From VMCP01 sp964645755 (GTDB taxonomy: Bacteria > Bacteroidota > Bacteroidia > NS11-12g > UBA955): 11,003 nt of DNA. A program made the position numbers and the translations under genes. This document shows positions 1 to 6,385 of this stretch, in pieces. The notes under the pieces were generated by a model. It made no database searches. It saw only the letters and a program-made list of their open reading frames with translations, and was not told where the DNA came from. The DNA lies in assembly GCA_964645755.1 (NCBI GenBank), contig CAZYBT010000089.1, positions 1 to 11,003 of the forward strand, given 5' to 3'. Position 1 is the first letter of the stretch, and each line of letters starts with the position of its first letter.

Positions 1-1019
1 GCATCAGCCATTTTGTAAATATCCAAAATTGTGTTGTAGATATTTTCAGTTTGAGCCATTGCTTGTTCTCTTACGTAACCATTGTATTCGCTGTAAACGT
101 TGATCAATCCACCGGCATTGATTACAAAATCAGGAGCATAAATGATTCCTTTTTCTCTCAATATATTTCCGTGGATGTTCTCATCTTCCAACTGGTTATT
201 TGCAGCACCCGCAATGATTTGACATTTCAATTTCGGCAATGTATTGTCGTTCAAAATAGCACCTAATGCACATGGAGCAAAAATGTCAACTTCAAGTCCC
301 AACATATCCTCTGCAGATACCACAACTGCACCAAAATGATCTGCTGCATATTTCAAAGCACCTTCATTGATATCGGCAACGTATAATTTTACACCTTCTT
401 TGTGCAAGTATTCACACAAGTGCATACCCACTTTACCAATACCCATTACAGCAACACTTTTACCAGCAAGGCTATCGTTACCATAAGCTTGTTTAGCAGA
501 AGATTTGATACCCATGTAAACACCATAAGCTGTAACTGGAGAAGGATCTCCGCCACCGCCCATGCTTTCAGGTAAACCAACTACGTGATCTGTTTCCATG
601 TTCACGTATTCCATGTCGCGGGTTGTAGTTCCTACGTCTTCTGCAGTGATGTATTTTCCATTTAAATTCTCAACGAAACGACCAAATTTTCTCATCAATG
701 GTTCGCTTTTCATTGTTTTTGGATCACCAATAATTACAGCCTTTGCTCCGCCAAGGTTTAATCCTGCTACGGAAGCTTTGTAAGTCATACCACGTGACAA
801 TCTTAACGCATCTCTCACTGCATCTTTTTCATGTGCATAGTACCACATCCTGGTTCCACCCAATCCTGGGCCCAACACCGTATTATGGATAGCAATGATG
901 GCTTTTAAGCCAGTTGCGTGATCTTGACAAAATACGATTTGCTCGTGTTGTGTTGTCTCTAAACCTGCAAACAAGTCAAATGTAGTTACAGGGACATTTT
1001 GAGTTTGAATTTCTGCCAT
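1..1019 (-). CDS. Leucine dehydrogenase-type Glu/Leu/Phe/Val dehydrogenase (3' end cut by window edge)
   Basis: Predicted NAD-dependent oxidative deaminase of branched-chain amino acids (leucine to 2-oxoisocaproate plus ammonia), cytoplasmic. I translated it from the reverse strand: ATG at 1019-1017, then 339 complete codons, open to the window edge. The family is usually about 350-370 residues, so only some 25-30 C-terminal residues should be missing. Visible motifs are the substrate-side lysine in MTYK (K81), the catalytic lysine in LGGAK (K93) and a Rossmann GIGKVG dinucleotide motif near residue 180. The run PDFVINAGGLINV near the end is typical of the family. The N-terminus MAEIQTQNVP is natural, and a TATCTTTG promoter box lies 14 nt upstream, which supports this start. 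Substrate preference (Leu, Val or Phe) cannot be fixed from sequence; the short form fits leucine dehydrogenase better than glutamate dehydrogenase. It appears to be its own transcription unit, downstream of metH. Confidence 0.9.
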   Translation of the reverse strand, partial: MAEIQTQNVPVTTFDLFAGLETTQHEQIVFCQDHATGLKAIIAIHNTVLGPGLGGTRMWYYAHEKDAVRDALRLSRGMTYKASVAGLNLGGAKAVIIGDPKTMKSEPLMRKFGRFVENLNGKYITAEDVGTTTRDMEYVNMETDHVVGLPESMGGGGDPSPVTAYGVYMGIKSSAKQAYGNDSLAGKSVAVMGIGKVGMHLCEYLHKEGVKLYVADINEGALKYAADHFGAVVVSAEDMLGLEVDIFAPCALGAILNDNTLPKLKCQIIAGAANNQLEDENIHGNILREKGIIYAPDFVINAGGLINVYSEYNGYVREQAMAQTENIYNTILDIYKMAD

Positions 1020-1033
1020 TGATTTTCTGGGTG

Positions 1034-1041
1034 CAAAGATA
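1034..1041 (-). promoter_or_regulatory. Bacteroidota -7 box (TATCTTTG) for the leucine dehydrogenase gene
   Basis: The reverse strand reads TATCTTTG, matching the TAnnTTTG -7 consensus of the Bacteroidota primary sigma factor, 14 nt before the ATG. No TTG is seen at the expected -33 spacing, so the upstream half is weak. The predicted leader is only about 10 nt. Confidence 0.6.
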
Positions 1042-1072
1042 CGGAGTTTTTTAATAAAAAAATCACTTTTAC

Positions 1073-1091
1073 AAGTGTCGTTCTGACACTT
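1073..1091 (-). terminator. Possible terminator hairpin at the metH stop codon
   Basis: A perfect 7-bp stem (AAGTGTC / GACACTT) with a 5-nt loop overlaps the metH stop codon. On the reverse strand the run of seven T starts about 9 nt after the stem instead of directly behind it, so this is a mediocre intrinsic terminator. It may also be an mRNA 3'-end structure. Confidence 0.4.
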
Positions 1092-2088
1092 AAGCAACAA
1101 TTGGTAAAGGTCTTGGCGAAAACTTCTTACACTCACTGGCAATTGCACGAATATGATCAGGAGTTGTTCCGCAACATCCCCCAACAATATTCACCCAACC
1201 GTTTTGGCACCATTCGGCAATAATTTTACTCATTCCCTCCGGTGTATCATCGTATTCTCCGAATTCATTTGGCAATCCTGCATTTGGATAACAACTCACA
1301 TAAATGCCAGAAACTTGAGAAAGTTGACCAATATATTCACGCATTTGTTCCGCACCTAAAGCGCAGTTAAAACCAACGCTGAGTAATTCCCCATGCGACA
1401 CACTGTTCCAAAACGCCTCAGGTGTTTGTCCGCTTAGCGTCCTTCCAGAATTGTCTGTAATTGTACCACTTACCATCACTGGAATGTCAATACCTCTCTC
1501 CTCTTTGAGTGTATTCACAGCAAACAAAGCCGCTTTACAGTTCAAAGTATCGAAAACTGTTTCAATCAACAAAATATCAGCACCTGCATCGATCAATGAA
1601 GTGGCTTGTTCGGTATAACATTGCACCAAGTCGTCAAAACTCACAGCTCTGTAACCAGGGTTGTTCACGTCGGGACTCAAACTAGCGGTTTTATTGGTTG
1701 GTCCCATTGCACCTGCAATGAAAATAGGTCTATTTTCAACCTCTTGTTGATACTCTTCAACCGCTTTTTTAGCCAATTTCACAGAAGCAACATTCAATTC
1801 CTCAACCAAATTCTCCATGTGATAATCTAACATCGAAATTGAATTGGCGTTGAACGTGTTTGTTTCTAAAATGTCGGCACCGGCCATCAAAAATTCTTTG
1901 TGAATGGCAGTAATTATTTGTGGTTGAGTGAGAACCAACAAATCATTGTTTCCTTTTAAAGGGTGTTCATAATTTGCAAAACGCTCCCCGCGATAGTCCT
2001 CTTCCGACAGTTTATATTTTTGTATCATGGTACCCATAGCACCATCAATAATCGCAATTCGTTGATTTAATAAATCGTTGATTTTCAT
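1090..2088 (-). CDS. metH: Methionine synthase homocysteine-binding subunit (split MetH, N-terminal domain only)
   Basis: A 332-residue (alpha/beta)8-barrel homocysteine S-methyltransferase domain, equal to the N-terminal part of cobalamin-dependent MetH. It binds and activates homocysteine through zinc for methyl transfer to make methionine in the cytoplasm. The zinc ligands are visible: C242 in GFNCALG and the C305-C306 pair in GGCCGT. The N-terminal IIDGAMGTMIQ and ETNTFNANS motifs match MetH rather than BHMT or MmuM. An in-frame ATG at 2112 would add eight residues. I chose 2088 because MKINDLL is a natural MetH-like beginning and its ATG overlaps the upstream TGA as ATGA, a classic coupling arrangement. 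Bacteroidota often split MetH into this domain and a larger folate/cobalamin/reactivation protein. The partner is not beside it here: leucine dehydrogenase follows instead. The stop codon lies inside a hairpin. Confidence 0.88.
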   Translation of the reverse strand: MKINDLLNQRIAIIDGAMGTMIQKYKLSEEDYRGERFANYEHPLKGNNDLLVLTQPQIITAIHKEFLMAGADILETNTFNANSISMLDYHMENLVEELNVASVKLAKKAVEEYQQEVENRPIFIAGAMGPTNKTASLSPDVNNPGYRAVSFDDLVQCYTEQATSLIDAGADILLIETVFDTLNCKAALFAVNTLKEERGIDIPVMVSGTITDNSGRTLSGQTPEAFWNSVSHGELLSVGFNCALGAEQMREYIGQLSQVSGIYVSCYPNAGLPNEFGEYDDTPEGMSKIIAEWCQNGWVNIVGGCCGTTPDHIRAIASECKKFSPRPLPIVA

Positions 2089-3056
2089 TTTAATTGAGTT
2101 AAATAGTCGCAAGCAACTTTAAAAATTGAATTTAAGTAATATTCAGAAGTGGTCGTTTCTTTTTGGTTTTGAGGGACATTCGACAAACTACCTAATGCAT
2201 TTATAGTGAATACATTGGAACTATCTTTGGAATGAGAACCAAATACCAGATGCTGAGCATCGAACAAATGATAGCCTGTAAAAGCAGCACATTGATTTAA
2301 CAAGGGTGACTTACTCTCAATATGTTTTGCTGAACCCAAAGAAAAAACTTGAAGATTTTGTTGTCCCATGTTAAAGCCCACAGACATTTCCGTTAGTTTT
2401 GAAGTCCCCTCTGCCTTGTGACGATGATACCAAATAACATGGGCGTCTTTATCGTACAATTCTTGGATCAATTTGTTGTGCATGAATTTCGATTCTTTGC
2501 CAGAAAAAACTTCCGATAAGGCTTTTTCATTGAACGTCACATTTTCAGTGGTATCGAAAGGCTCCATAAATACCATGGCCTTATATTTATAGGCAACATA
2601 CAAATTACGACCTACAATTTTCACGTAGGTAAAATTGGGATTGTTGATTTTACCATGAACTTTATTCGACGATTTCAGTGCATCCAAAAAAGCACTTAAT
2701 TTACTTTCAGATGAAACAGACAATCCTAAGAATTTTGCTTTATCGGTTTCAAACAACACAACATCTGAAAACAGCCCAAGACCAGGAGTCCCCGCATCGG
2801 CACAGCCTTTAAAAACATCGGCATTGGCAATTAATTGATAAAAACTATCATAGTAAGGTGGCTTGTTTCCAGTATAATCTTCTTTTATTTTTTTGGTTTG
2901 AACTTGAACAAACCAATTAGCCGACTGAGGAACAATAAGAGGCAAACGGCTTTGCGCATTAAAATTATAATAGAGATAAATTCCTACTGCAGCAGCTGAT
3001 ACCACCACCAATGTAATTAGTCCGAATGCAATGCGCAGAAAACCTTTATCTACCAT
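2085..3056 (-). CDS. Unrecognised membrane-anchored protein coupled to metH
   Basis: A 323-residue protein that I do not recognise. It starts MVDKGFLRIAFG and has one strong hydrophobic segment at about residues 9-30, followed by a long hydrophilic domain. This predicts a single N-terminal anchor with the bulk outside the cytoplasm. The segment VPQSANWFVQVQ just after the anchor, and the later alternation of strands and short helices, loosely recall DUF3352-like envelope proteins; that is an impression only. The reading frame stays open upstream to 3440, but that extension crosses a terminator and runs through the neighbouring Cys-rich gene in another frame. I therefore place the start at 3056, where a TATCTTTG box ends 4 nt before the ATG. 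The stop overlaps the metH ATG (ATGA), so the two are probably translated in a coupled fashion. A functional link with methionine synthesis is not evident. Confidence 0.8.
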   Translation of the reverse strand: MVDKGFLRIAFGLITLVVVSAAAVGIYLYYNFNAQSRLPLIVPQSANWFVQVQTKKIKEDYTGNKPPYYDSFYQLIANADVFKGCADAGTPGLGLFSDVVLFETDKAKFLGLSVSSESKLSAFLDALKSSNKVHGKINNPNFTYVKIVGRNLYVAYKYKAMVFMEPFDTTENVTFNEKALSEVFSGKESKFMHNKLIQELYDKDAHVIWYHRHKAEGTSKLTEMSVGFNMGQQNLQVFSLGSAKHIESKSPLLNQCAAFTGYHLFDAQHLVFGSHSKDSSNVFTINALGSLSNVPQNQKETTTSEYYLNSIFKVACDYLTQLK

Positions 3057-3060
3057 GTTG

Positions 3061-3068
3061 CAAAGATA
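3061..3068 (-). promoter_or_regulatory. -7 box (TATCTTTG) for the membrane protein-metH unit
   Basis: The reverse strand reads TATCTTTG, then four bases, then ATG. No TTG lies at the -33 position. Initiation a few bases after the box would fall at or next to the start codon, predicting a leaderless or nearly leaderless mRNA. It lies just downstream of the terminator of the preceding gene, as expected for a new unit. Confidence 0.55.
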
Positions 3069-3110
3069 ATGAATTTGGCAGTAGTGATTTGTTTGAAAAA
3101 GTACGCAATA

Positions 3111-3141
3111 AAAATAAAAAAAGGCTACCGAAGTAGCCTTT
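3111..3141 (-). terminator. Intrinsic terminator of the Cys-rich gene, UUCG tetraloop
   Basis: On the reverse strand a 9-bp stem (AAAGGCTAC / GTAGCCTTT, 3120-3141) closes a TTCG tetraloop, one of the most stable RNA loops, followed by a long T-rich tract. It begins 24 nt after the stop codon of the Cys-rich gene and separates it from the next unit. Confidence 0.9.
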
Positions 3142-3165
3142 AAATATGTGAATCCACAAAGGAGA

Positions 3166-3474
3166 TTATTTGTTCTCTTTGTGATCTGCGCAATTGTGCT
3201 TTTTCTCAGAAGCTTCGTGCTTGCCTTCGCAACCTGCTGCACCTTCTTTTTTAGATTTGCAACATGCTTTTGCCTCTGTAGACGCTGTTTTTGACTTGCA
3301 ACAAGCTTTTGCTTCTGCAGTTGTACCTTCTGCTTTATGACAATCAGCTTTGGTTTCACCCGCAGCTTTAGATTTGCAACAAGATTTCTTTTCTGTAGCT
3401 GGTTTATCGGTTTGAGCAGAAGCCGCCAATGTAAAACCAAATACCAACATTCCTAACATTACAATTTTTTTCAT
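3166..3474 (-). CDS. Small secreted Cys/Lys-rich protein with CCKSK repeats
   Basis: A 102-residue protein of no family I recognise. Residues 1-20 form a clear Sec signal peptide (MKKIVML, hydrophobic core, cleavage after ASA before Q21). The mature part is about 80 residues, strongly charged, with nine cysteines: three CCKSK motifs (C32-33, C58-59, C71-72) and single cysteines at 45, 82 and 95. The repeat unit EAKACCKSK occurs twice (about 54-62 and 67-75). Histidines close to cysteines (DCHK, GCEGKHE, NCADHK) make soft-metal binding or disulfide cross-linking plausible, but this is inference. An earlier in-frame ATG at 3510 lies inside the promoter box; the start at 3474 gives a textbook signal peptide and a leader of about 20 nt. 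It has its own complete promoter and its own terminator, so it is a single-gene unit, probably well expressed. Confidence 0.85.
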   Translation of the reverse strand: MKKIVMLGMLVFGFTLAASAQTDKPATEKKSCCKSKAAGETKADCHKAEGTTAEAKACCKSKTASTEAKACCKSKKEGAAGCEGKHEASEKKHNCADHKENK

Positions 3475-3499
3475 AACTAAACTATTTATGTGTGTTATA

Positions 3500-3530
3500 C
3501 AAATATACAAAATTTTCGAATCTTTTTCAA
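3500..3530 (-). promoter_or_regulatory. Complete Bacteroidota promoter (TTG-N20-TATATTTG) of the Cys-rich gene
   Basis: On the reverse strand TTG (3530-3528) is followed after exactly 20 nt by TATATTTG (3507-3500), matching both halves of the Bacteroidota sigma consensus. The ATG lies 25 nt beyond the box. One of the three best promoters in the window. Confidence 0.75.
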
Positions 3531-3598
3531 TAGAAGTATGTTTAGGTCAATAAAAATGACATTCACCGTCAACTTACTCTGATTCTATAGAAACAATC

Positions 3599-4204
3599 TT
3601 ATTCAACCACCAATGTTGATGCTGCCTTTAAATTCTCAGAAGCTTTCTTTGCGTTCGCATCTGCAGCGTCAAAAGATTTTTTAGAAGCGTTTTGTTTGTT
3701 GGTCAACGTAACCAAGTTTGATTTCTCCAAACCCAATTCCTTTGTAATTGCTGCTTTTGCTTTGCCTTTTGCTTTCGCTTCTTTGCTTTTCAAAGATTTA
3801 ACAGTTTGCTCCTTTGCAGTTACCGCTGCATTGGCATTTTGCAATGCCGCATTGGCTGAATTGAATTTTTCTTGATAGACTTTGTTTGCTTTTTCGGCAA
3901 CTTCGGTAACGGCTTTCTTTTTTGCAGACAATTCTAATGCTGCTTTTTCCTTTTCAAGTTTCGCTGCAGCCATTGCTTTAGATTTTTCAGTGGCACCAGA
4001 TACCGAAAGAGATGAAATATCTACAGCTGCTGTTTTCAAAGATTCTAATTTTTCTTTTTTAGAATCATAATTCGATTTTGCCGATTTGTACTGATTCATC
4101 ATGCTGTCGTATTGTCTAAATAATCCCAAAGAATCAGTAGACTGTGCTTTTGCAAAAATTACAACACAGACAAAAACACCCAATAAACTTACTTTTTTCA
4201 TCAT
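3599..4204 (-). CDS. Secreted Ala/Lys-rich helical (coiled-coil-like) protein
   Basis: A 201-residue protein of unknown function. It starts MMKKVSLLGV with a hydrophobic core and a likely signal peptidase I site after AKA (residue 20) before Q21, so it is predicted to be exported to the periplasm or outside. The mature part is almost entirely Ala, Lys, Glu, Ser and Asn with no Pro and almost no aromatics (for example KLEKEKAALELSAKKKA), which predicts long amphipathic helices or a coiled coil. The mature region has no cysteine. The ATG at 4201 (one residue shorter) is an equally good start. An earlier in-frame ATG at 4234 would put the N-terminal extension across the promoter box and spoil the signal peptide. 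Low complexity means resemblance to histone-like or TolA-like proteins would be compositional only. No clear terminator is seen before the Cys-rich gene, so some read-through is possible. Confidence 0.8.
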   Translation of the reverse strand: MMKKVSLLGVFVCVVIFAKAQSTDSLGLFRQYDSMMNQYKSAKSNYDSKKEKLESLKTAAVDISSLSVSGATEKSKAMAAAKLEKEKAALELSAKKKAVTEVAEKANKVYQEKFNSANAALQNANAAVTAKEQTVKSLKSKEAKAKGKAKAAITKELGLEKSNLVTLTNKQNASKKSFDAADANAKKASENLKAASTLVVE

Positions 4205-4212
4205 ATTGTTTT

Positions 4213-4220
4213 CAAAAATA
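4213..4220 (-). promoter_or_regulatory. -7 box (TATTTTTG) for the Ala/Lys-rich protein gene
   Basis: The reverse strand reads TATTTTTG, 8 nt before the first of two adjacent ATG codons. No TTG is found at the -33 spacing. The predicted leader is only a few bases. Confidence 0.5.
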
Positions 4221-4300
4221 ATGCAATCAACCAAAAAACATGTCAGAATTGTTCATAAATCTTAAGATTTTACAATCACAAAAACAATGACAAATTGCAT

Positions 4301-4329
4301 AAAAAAAGGCCCTGAAACAGGGCCTTTTT
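4301..4329 (-). terminator. Strong intrinsic terminator after psd
   Basis: Inverted repeat AAAAAGGCCCTG / CAGGGCCTTTTT with a 3-nt loop. The GC-rich core is 7 bp, and on the reverse strand it is followed by a run of seven T. It lies 29 nt after the psd stop and closes the glutamate dehydrogenase-psd unit. The flanking A and T runs are symmetric, so it could terminate in either direction. Confidence 0.9.
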
Positions 4330-4357
4330 GAAATATTTTTCAGATGTTAAACTTACA

Positions 4358-5008
4358 TTACCATTTGGCAATGATTGTTTCTCCACCTACTGTTTTTTGA
4401 TTCATTTCTACACAGATTTCAGCATCTAAGGGCAAATAAAGATCAATTCTTGAACCGAACTTAATAAACCCATATTCTGCACCCATTTGAGCGGCAGCAC
4501 CTTCTTTTGCATAACACACAATACGTTTGGCCAAGGCTCCGGCAATTTGACGGAATAAAATTGACCCTTTTGCAGACTCAACAACCACGGTTGTGCGCTC
4601 GTTTTCTGTGCTACTTTTTGGATGCCATGCTACCAAATATTTACCTGGATGGTATTTTTGGTATGTCACTTTACCCGAAATTGGATAACGGTTCACGTGC
4701 ACATTAATTGGCGACATGAAGATGCTAATTTGACGGCGCTTTTCATTGTAGAATTCTGTTTCTACAACTTCCTCAATCACAACTACTTTTCCGTCTGCTG
4801 GCGCAATGATTAAATTATCGCCGTTTGGAATGTTGCGACTTGGATGGCGGAAAAATTGCACAATCGCAATGTAAAGCAACAAAGAAATTGCAAGTACAAT
4901 GGTCGACAATAAGCTTTCGCTCATGAACATTTGCAGTGGAATGTTCACTGCACCCAACACCAATGTGGTGATTAAAATAATGGTAAATCCTTCTCTGTGT
5001 AGTCTCAT
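4358..5008 (-). CDS. psd: Phosphatidylserine decarboxylase, short form
   Basis: Pyruvoyl-dependent enzyme converting phosphatidylserine to phosphatidylethanolamine, the last step of PE synthesis, at the cytoplasmic membrane. It has 216 residues, the short (archaeal/Bacteroidota-type) class rather than the ~320-residue E. coli form. Two hydrophobic segments at about 8-28 and 33-52 anchor it. The catalytic domain shows APADGKV (D72), INVHVNRYP (H104) and the self-cleavage site FGS (G185-S186), where Ser becomes the pyruvoyl group, giving a ~185-residue beta chain and a ~31-residue alpha chain. An in-frame ATG at 5026 would add six residues and overlap the upstream gene by 14 nt. I prefer 5008, which leaves a 4-nt gap after the glutamate dehydrogenase stop and gives the usual MRLHREGF beginning. 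No phosphatidylserine synthase gene is in the window. Confidence 0.93.
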   Translation of the reverse strand: MRLHREGFTIILITTLVLGAVNIPLQMFMSESLLSTIVLAISLLLYIAIVQFFRHPSRNIPNGDNLIIAPADGKVVVIEEVVETEFYNEKRRQISIFMSPINVHVNRYPISGKVTYQKYHPGKYLVAWHPKSSTENERTTVVVESAKGSILFRQIAGALAKRIVCYAKEGAAAQMGAEYGFIKFGSRIDLYLPLDAEICVEMNQKTVGGETIIAKW

Positions 5009-5012
5009 ATTT

Positions 5013-6287
5013 TTAGAACGAACCACGTAACTTCAATGTGCTCGACACTTTATCAAGTGCTACCACATAAGCCGCAATTCTCATGTTAATTTTATATTTG
5101 TCTGCGCATGCAAAAACATTGTCGAAAGACTGTTTCATCACCCTGTCTGCTCTTCTGTTCACACGCTCTTCTGTCCAATAGTATCCCAAACGGTTTTGTA
5201 CCCACTCAAAATAAGAAACGGTTACACCACCAGCATTTGCCAAAATATCTGGAACAACCAAAATACCTTTTTCTTGCAAAATTGCATCCGCAGCAGCAGT
5301 TGTAGGACCATTTGCACCCTCTACGATTAATTTCGCTTTGATATTGTGCGCATTTTCAGGGGTAATTTGATCTTCCATTGCAGCTGGAACCAAAACATCA
5401 CATTCCAATTCCAACAATTCTGCATTGCTCACTTTTTGTCCAAGGTTGCAACCTTCTAAGTTTCTATTTGGGCTATTTTGAACATAGGCCATTGCCACGG
5501 CTACATCAATTCCTTCTGGATTGTAATATCCACCAGTAACATCACTGATACCAATGATTTTAACACCCATTTGAGAAATCAATTTGGCAGAAATGCTTCC
5601 TACGTTACCAAATCCTTGTACCACACAAGTAACCTCGGTTGGTTTCAACCCTAATTTAGCCAATGCACTGCGGGTACTTACCATAACACCTCTACCAGTT
5701 GCTTCTACGCGACCTAAACTACCGCCTAAAACCAATGGTTTACCTGTTACAACACCCCAAGCATTATGACCTTTAATTTTGCTGTATTCATCAACAATCC
5801 AAGCCATTTCCTGTTGGCCTGTTCCCATATCTGGAGCAGGAATATCATTCTCTGGGCCAAATACATTCTTCATTGCCAATGTATATGCTCTTGTTAAACG
5901 CTCTAATTCACCTTTACTCATAGAACGAGGGTCGCATTTGATACCGCCTTTTGCTCCACCGTAAGGAATATTCACAACGGCACACTTCCATGTCATCCAT
6001 GCTGCCAATGCCTTCACCTCATCGAGGTTTACATCCATGCTGTAACGGATACCCCCTTTTGATGGACCCAAGTGAACACTATGAACAACACGGTAGCCCT
6101 CAAACACCTTCACGGTACCATCGTCCATTGTTACCGGCATATTTGCCATTACAACTTTATCTGGAACACGCAAAACATTTGCAAACTGTTCATCTAAACC
6201 TAAAATCTCCACGGCCGCGTCAAAGCGACGATTCATGCTTTCTAGCGGATTGTATCTTGGTGATCCGCCATTCATTGGTGCTGACAT
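5013..6287 (-). CDS. Glutamate dehydrogenase (small hexameric type)
   Basis: Interconverts glutamate with 2-oxoglutarate plus ammonia in the cytoplasm, linking carbon and nitrogen metabolism. At 424 residues it fits the GudB/RocG-like class of about 420-430. Visible motifs are SKGGIR (K77) and TWKCAV (K101) on the substrate side, the catalytic lysine in PYGGAKGG (K113), the catalytic aspartate in IPAPDMGT (D153), and the Rossmann GFGNVG at 225-230. This class is mostly NAD-dependent and catabolic, but coenzyme choice is not certain from sequence. The start MSAPMNGG at 6287 is supported by a -7 box 31 nt upstream. It is the first gene of a two-gene unit with psd, 4 nt apart, an unexpected pairing probably reflecting shared transcription rather than shared function. 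A second family member, the leucine dehydrogenase-type gene, lies about 4 kb downstream. Confidence 0.93.
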   Translation of the reverse strand: MSAPMNGGSPRYNPLESMNRRFDAAVEILGLDEQFANVLRVPDKVVMANMPVTMDDGTVKVFEGYRVVHSVHLGPSKGGIRYSMDVNLDEVKALAAWMTWKCAVVNIPYGGAKGGIKCDPRSMSKGELERLTRAYTLAMKNVFGPENDIPAPDMGTGQQEMAWIVDEYSKIKGHNAWGVVTGKPLVLGGSLGRVEATGRGVMVSTRSALAKLGLKPTEVTCVVQGFGNVGSISAKLISQMGVKIIGISDVTGGYYNPEGIDVAVAMAYVQNSPNRNLEGCNLGQKVSNAELLELECDVLVPAAMEDQITPENAHNIKAKLIVEGANGPTTAAADAILQEKGILVVPDILANAGGVTVSYFEWVQNRLGYYWTEERVNRRADRVMKQSFDNVFACADKYKINMRIAAYVVALDKVSSTLKLRGSF

Positions 6288-6318
6288 AGTATGTACAAAA
6301 TCTTTAGTGATTTGAATG

Positions 6319-6326
6319 CAAAATTA
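6319..6326 (-). promoter_or_regulatory. -7 box (TAATTTTG) for the glutamate dehydrogenase-psd unit
   Basis: The reverse strand reads TAATTTTG, matching TAnnTTTG, 31 nt before the ATG. The expected -33 position is occupied by an A/T palindrome (6343-6358) instead of TTG. Confidence 0.5.
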
Positions 6327-6342
6327 GAAGATTGTATCGGGC

Positions 6343-6358
6343 TAAAAAATATTTTTTA
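6343..6358. repeat. Perfect 16-bp A/T palindrome upstream of glutamate dehydrogenase
   Basis: TAAAAAATATTTTTTA is its own reverse complement. It begins 27 nt after the flippase stop and 16 nt upstream of the glutamate dehydrogenase -7 box. It could be a weak U-tract terminator for the glycan operon, a regulator site, or chance in AT-rich spacer. Confidence 0.4.
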
Positions 6359-6385
6359 TAACCAAACCAAAATAATAGACACTTT

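Noticed and set aside
3057..3440. Open frame extending the unknown membrane protein upstream by 128 codons
   Set aside because: It crosses the UUCG terminator and reads the Cys-rich gene in another frame, giving a Lys/Gln-rich artefact. The downstream ATG at 3056 has a promoter box and directly precedes the membrane segment.
3540..3598. Terminator for the Ala/Lys-rich protein gene
   Set aside because: Only a 4-bp GTCA/TGAC pairing around an A-rich loop is visible; too weak to call.
4145..4204. Possible lipoprotein signal (Cys13) in the Ala/Lys-rich protein
   Set aside because: The cysteine sits inside the hydrophobic core (VFVCVV) without a proper lipobox, while a good signal peptidase I site (AKA before Q) follows.
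5951..6289. 112-codon plus-strand open frame opposite the start of glutamate dehydrogenase
   Set aside because: Entirely antisense to well-conserved coding sequence, His/Pro/Leu-rich in a way typical of antisense translation.
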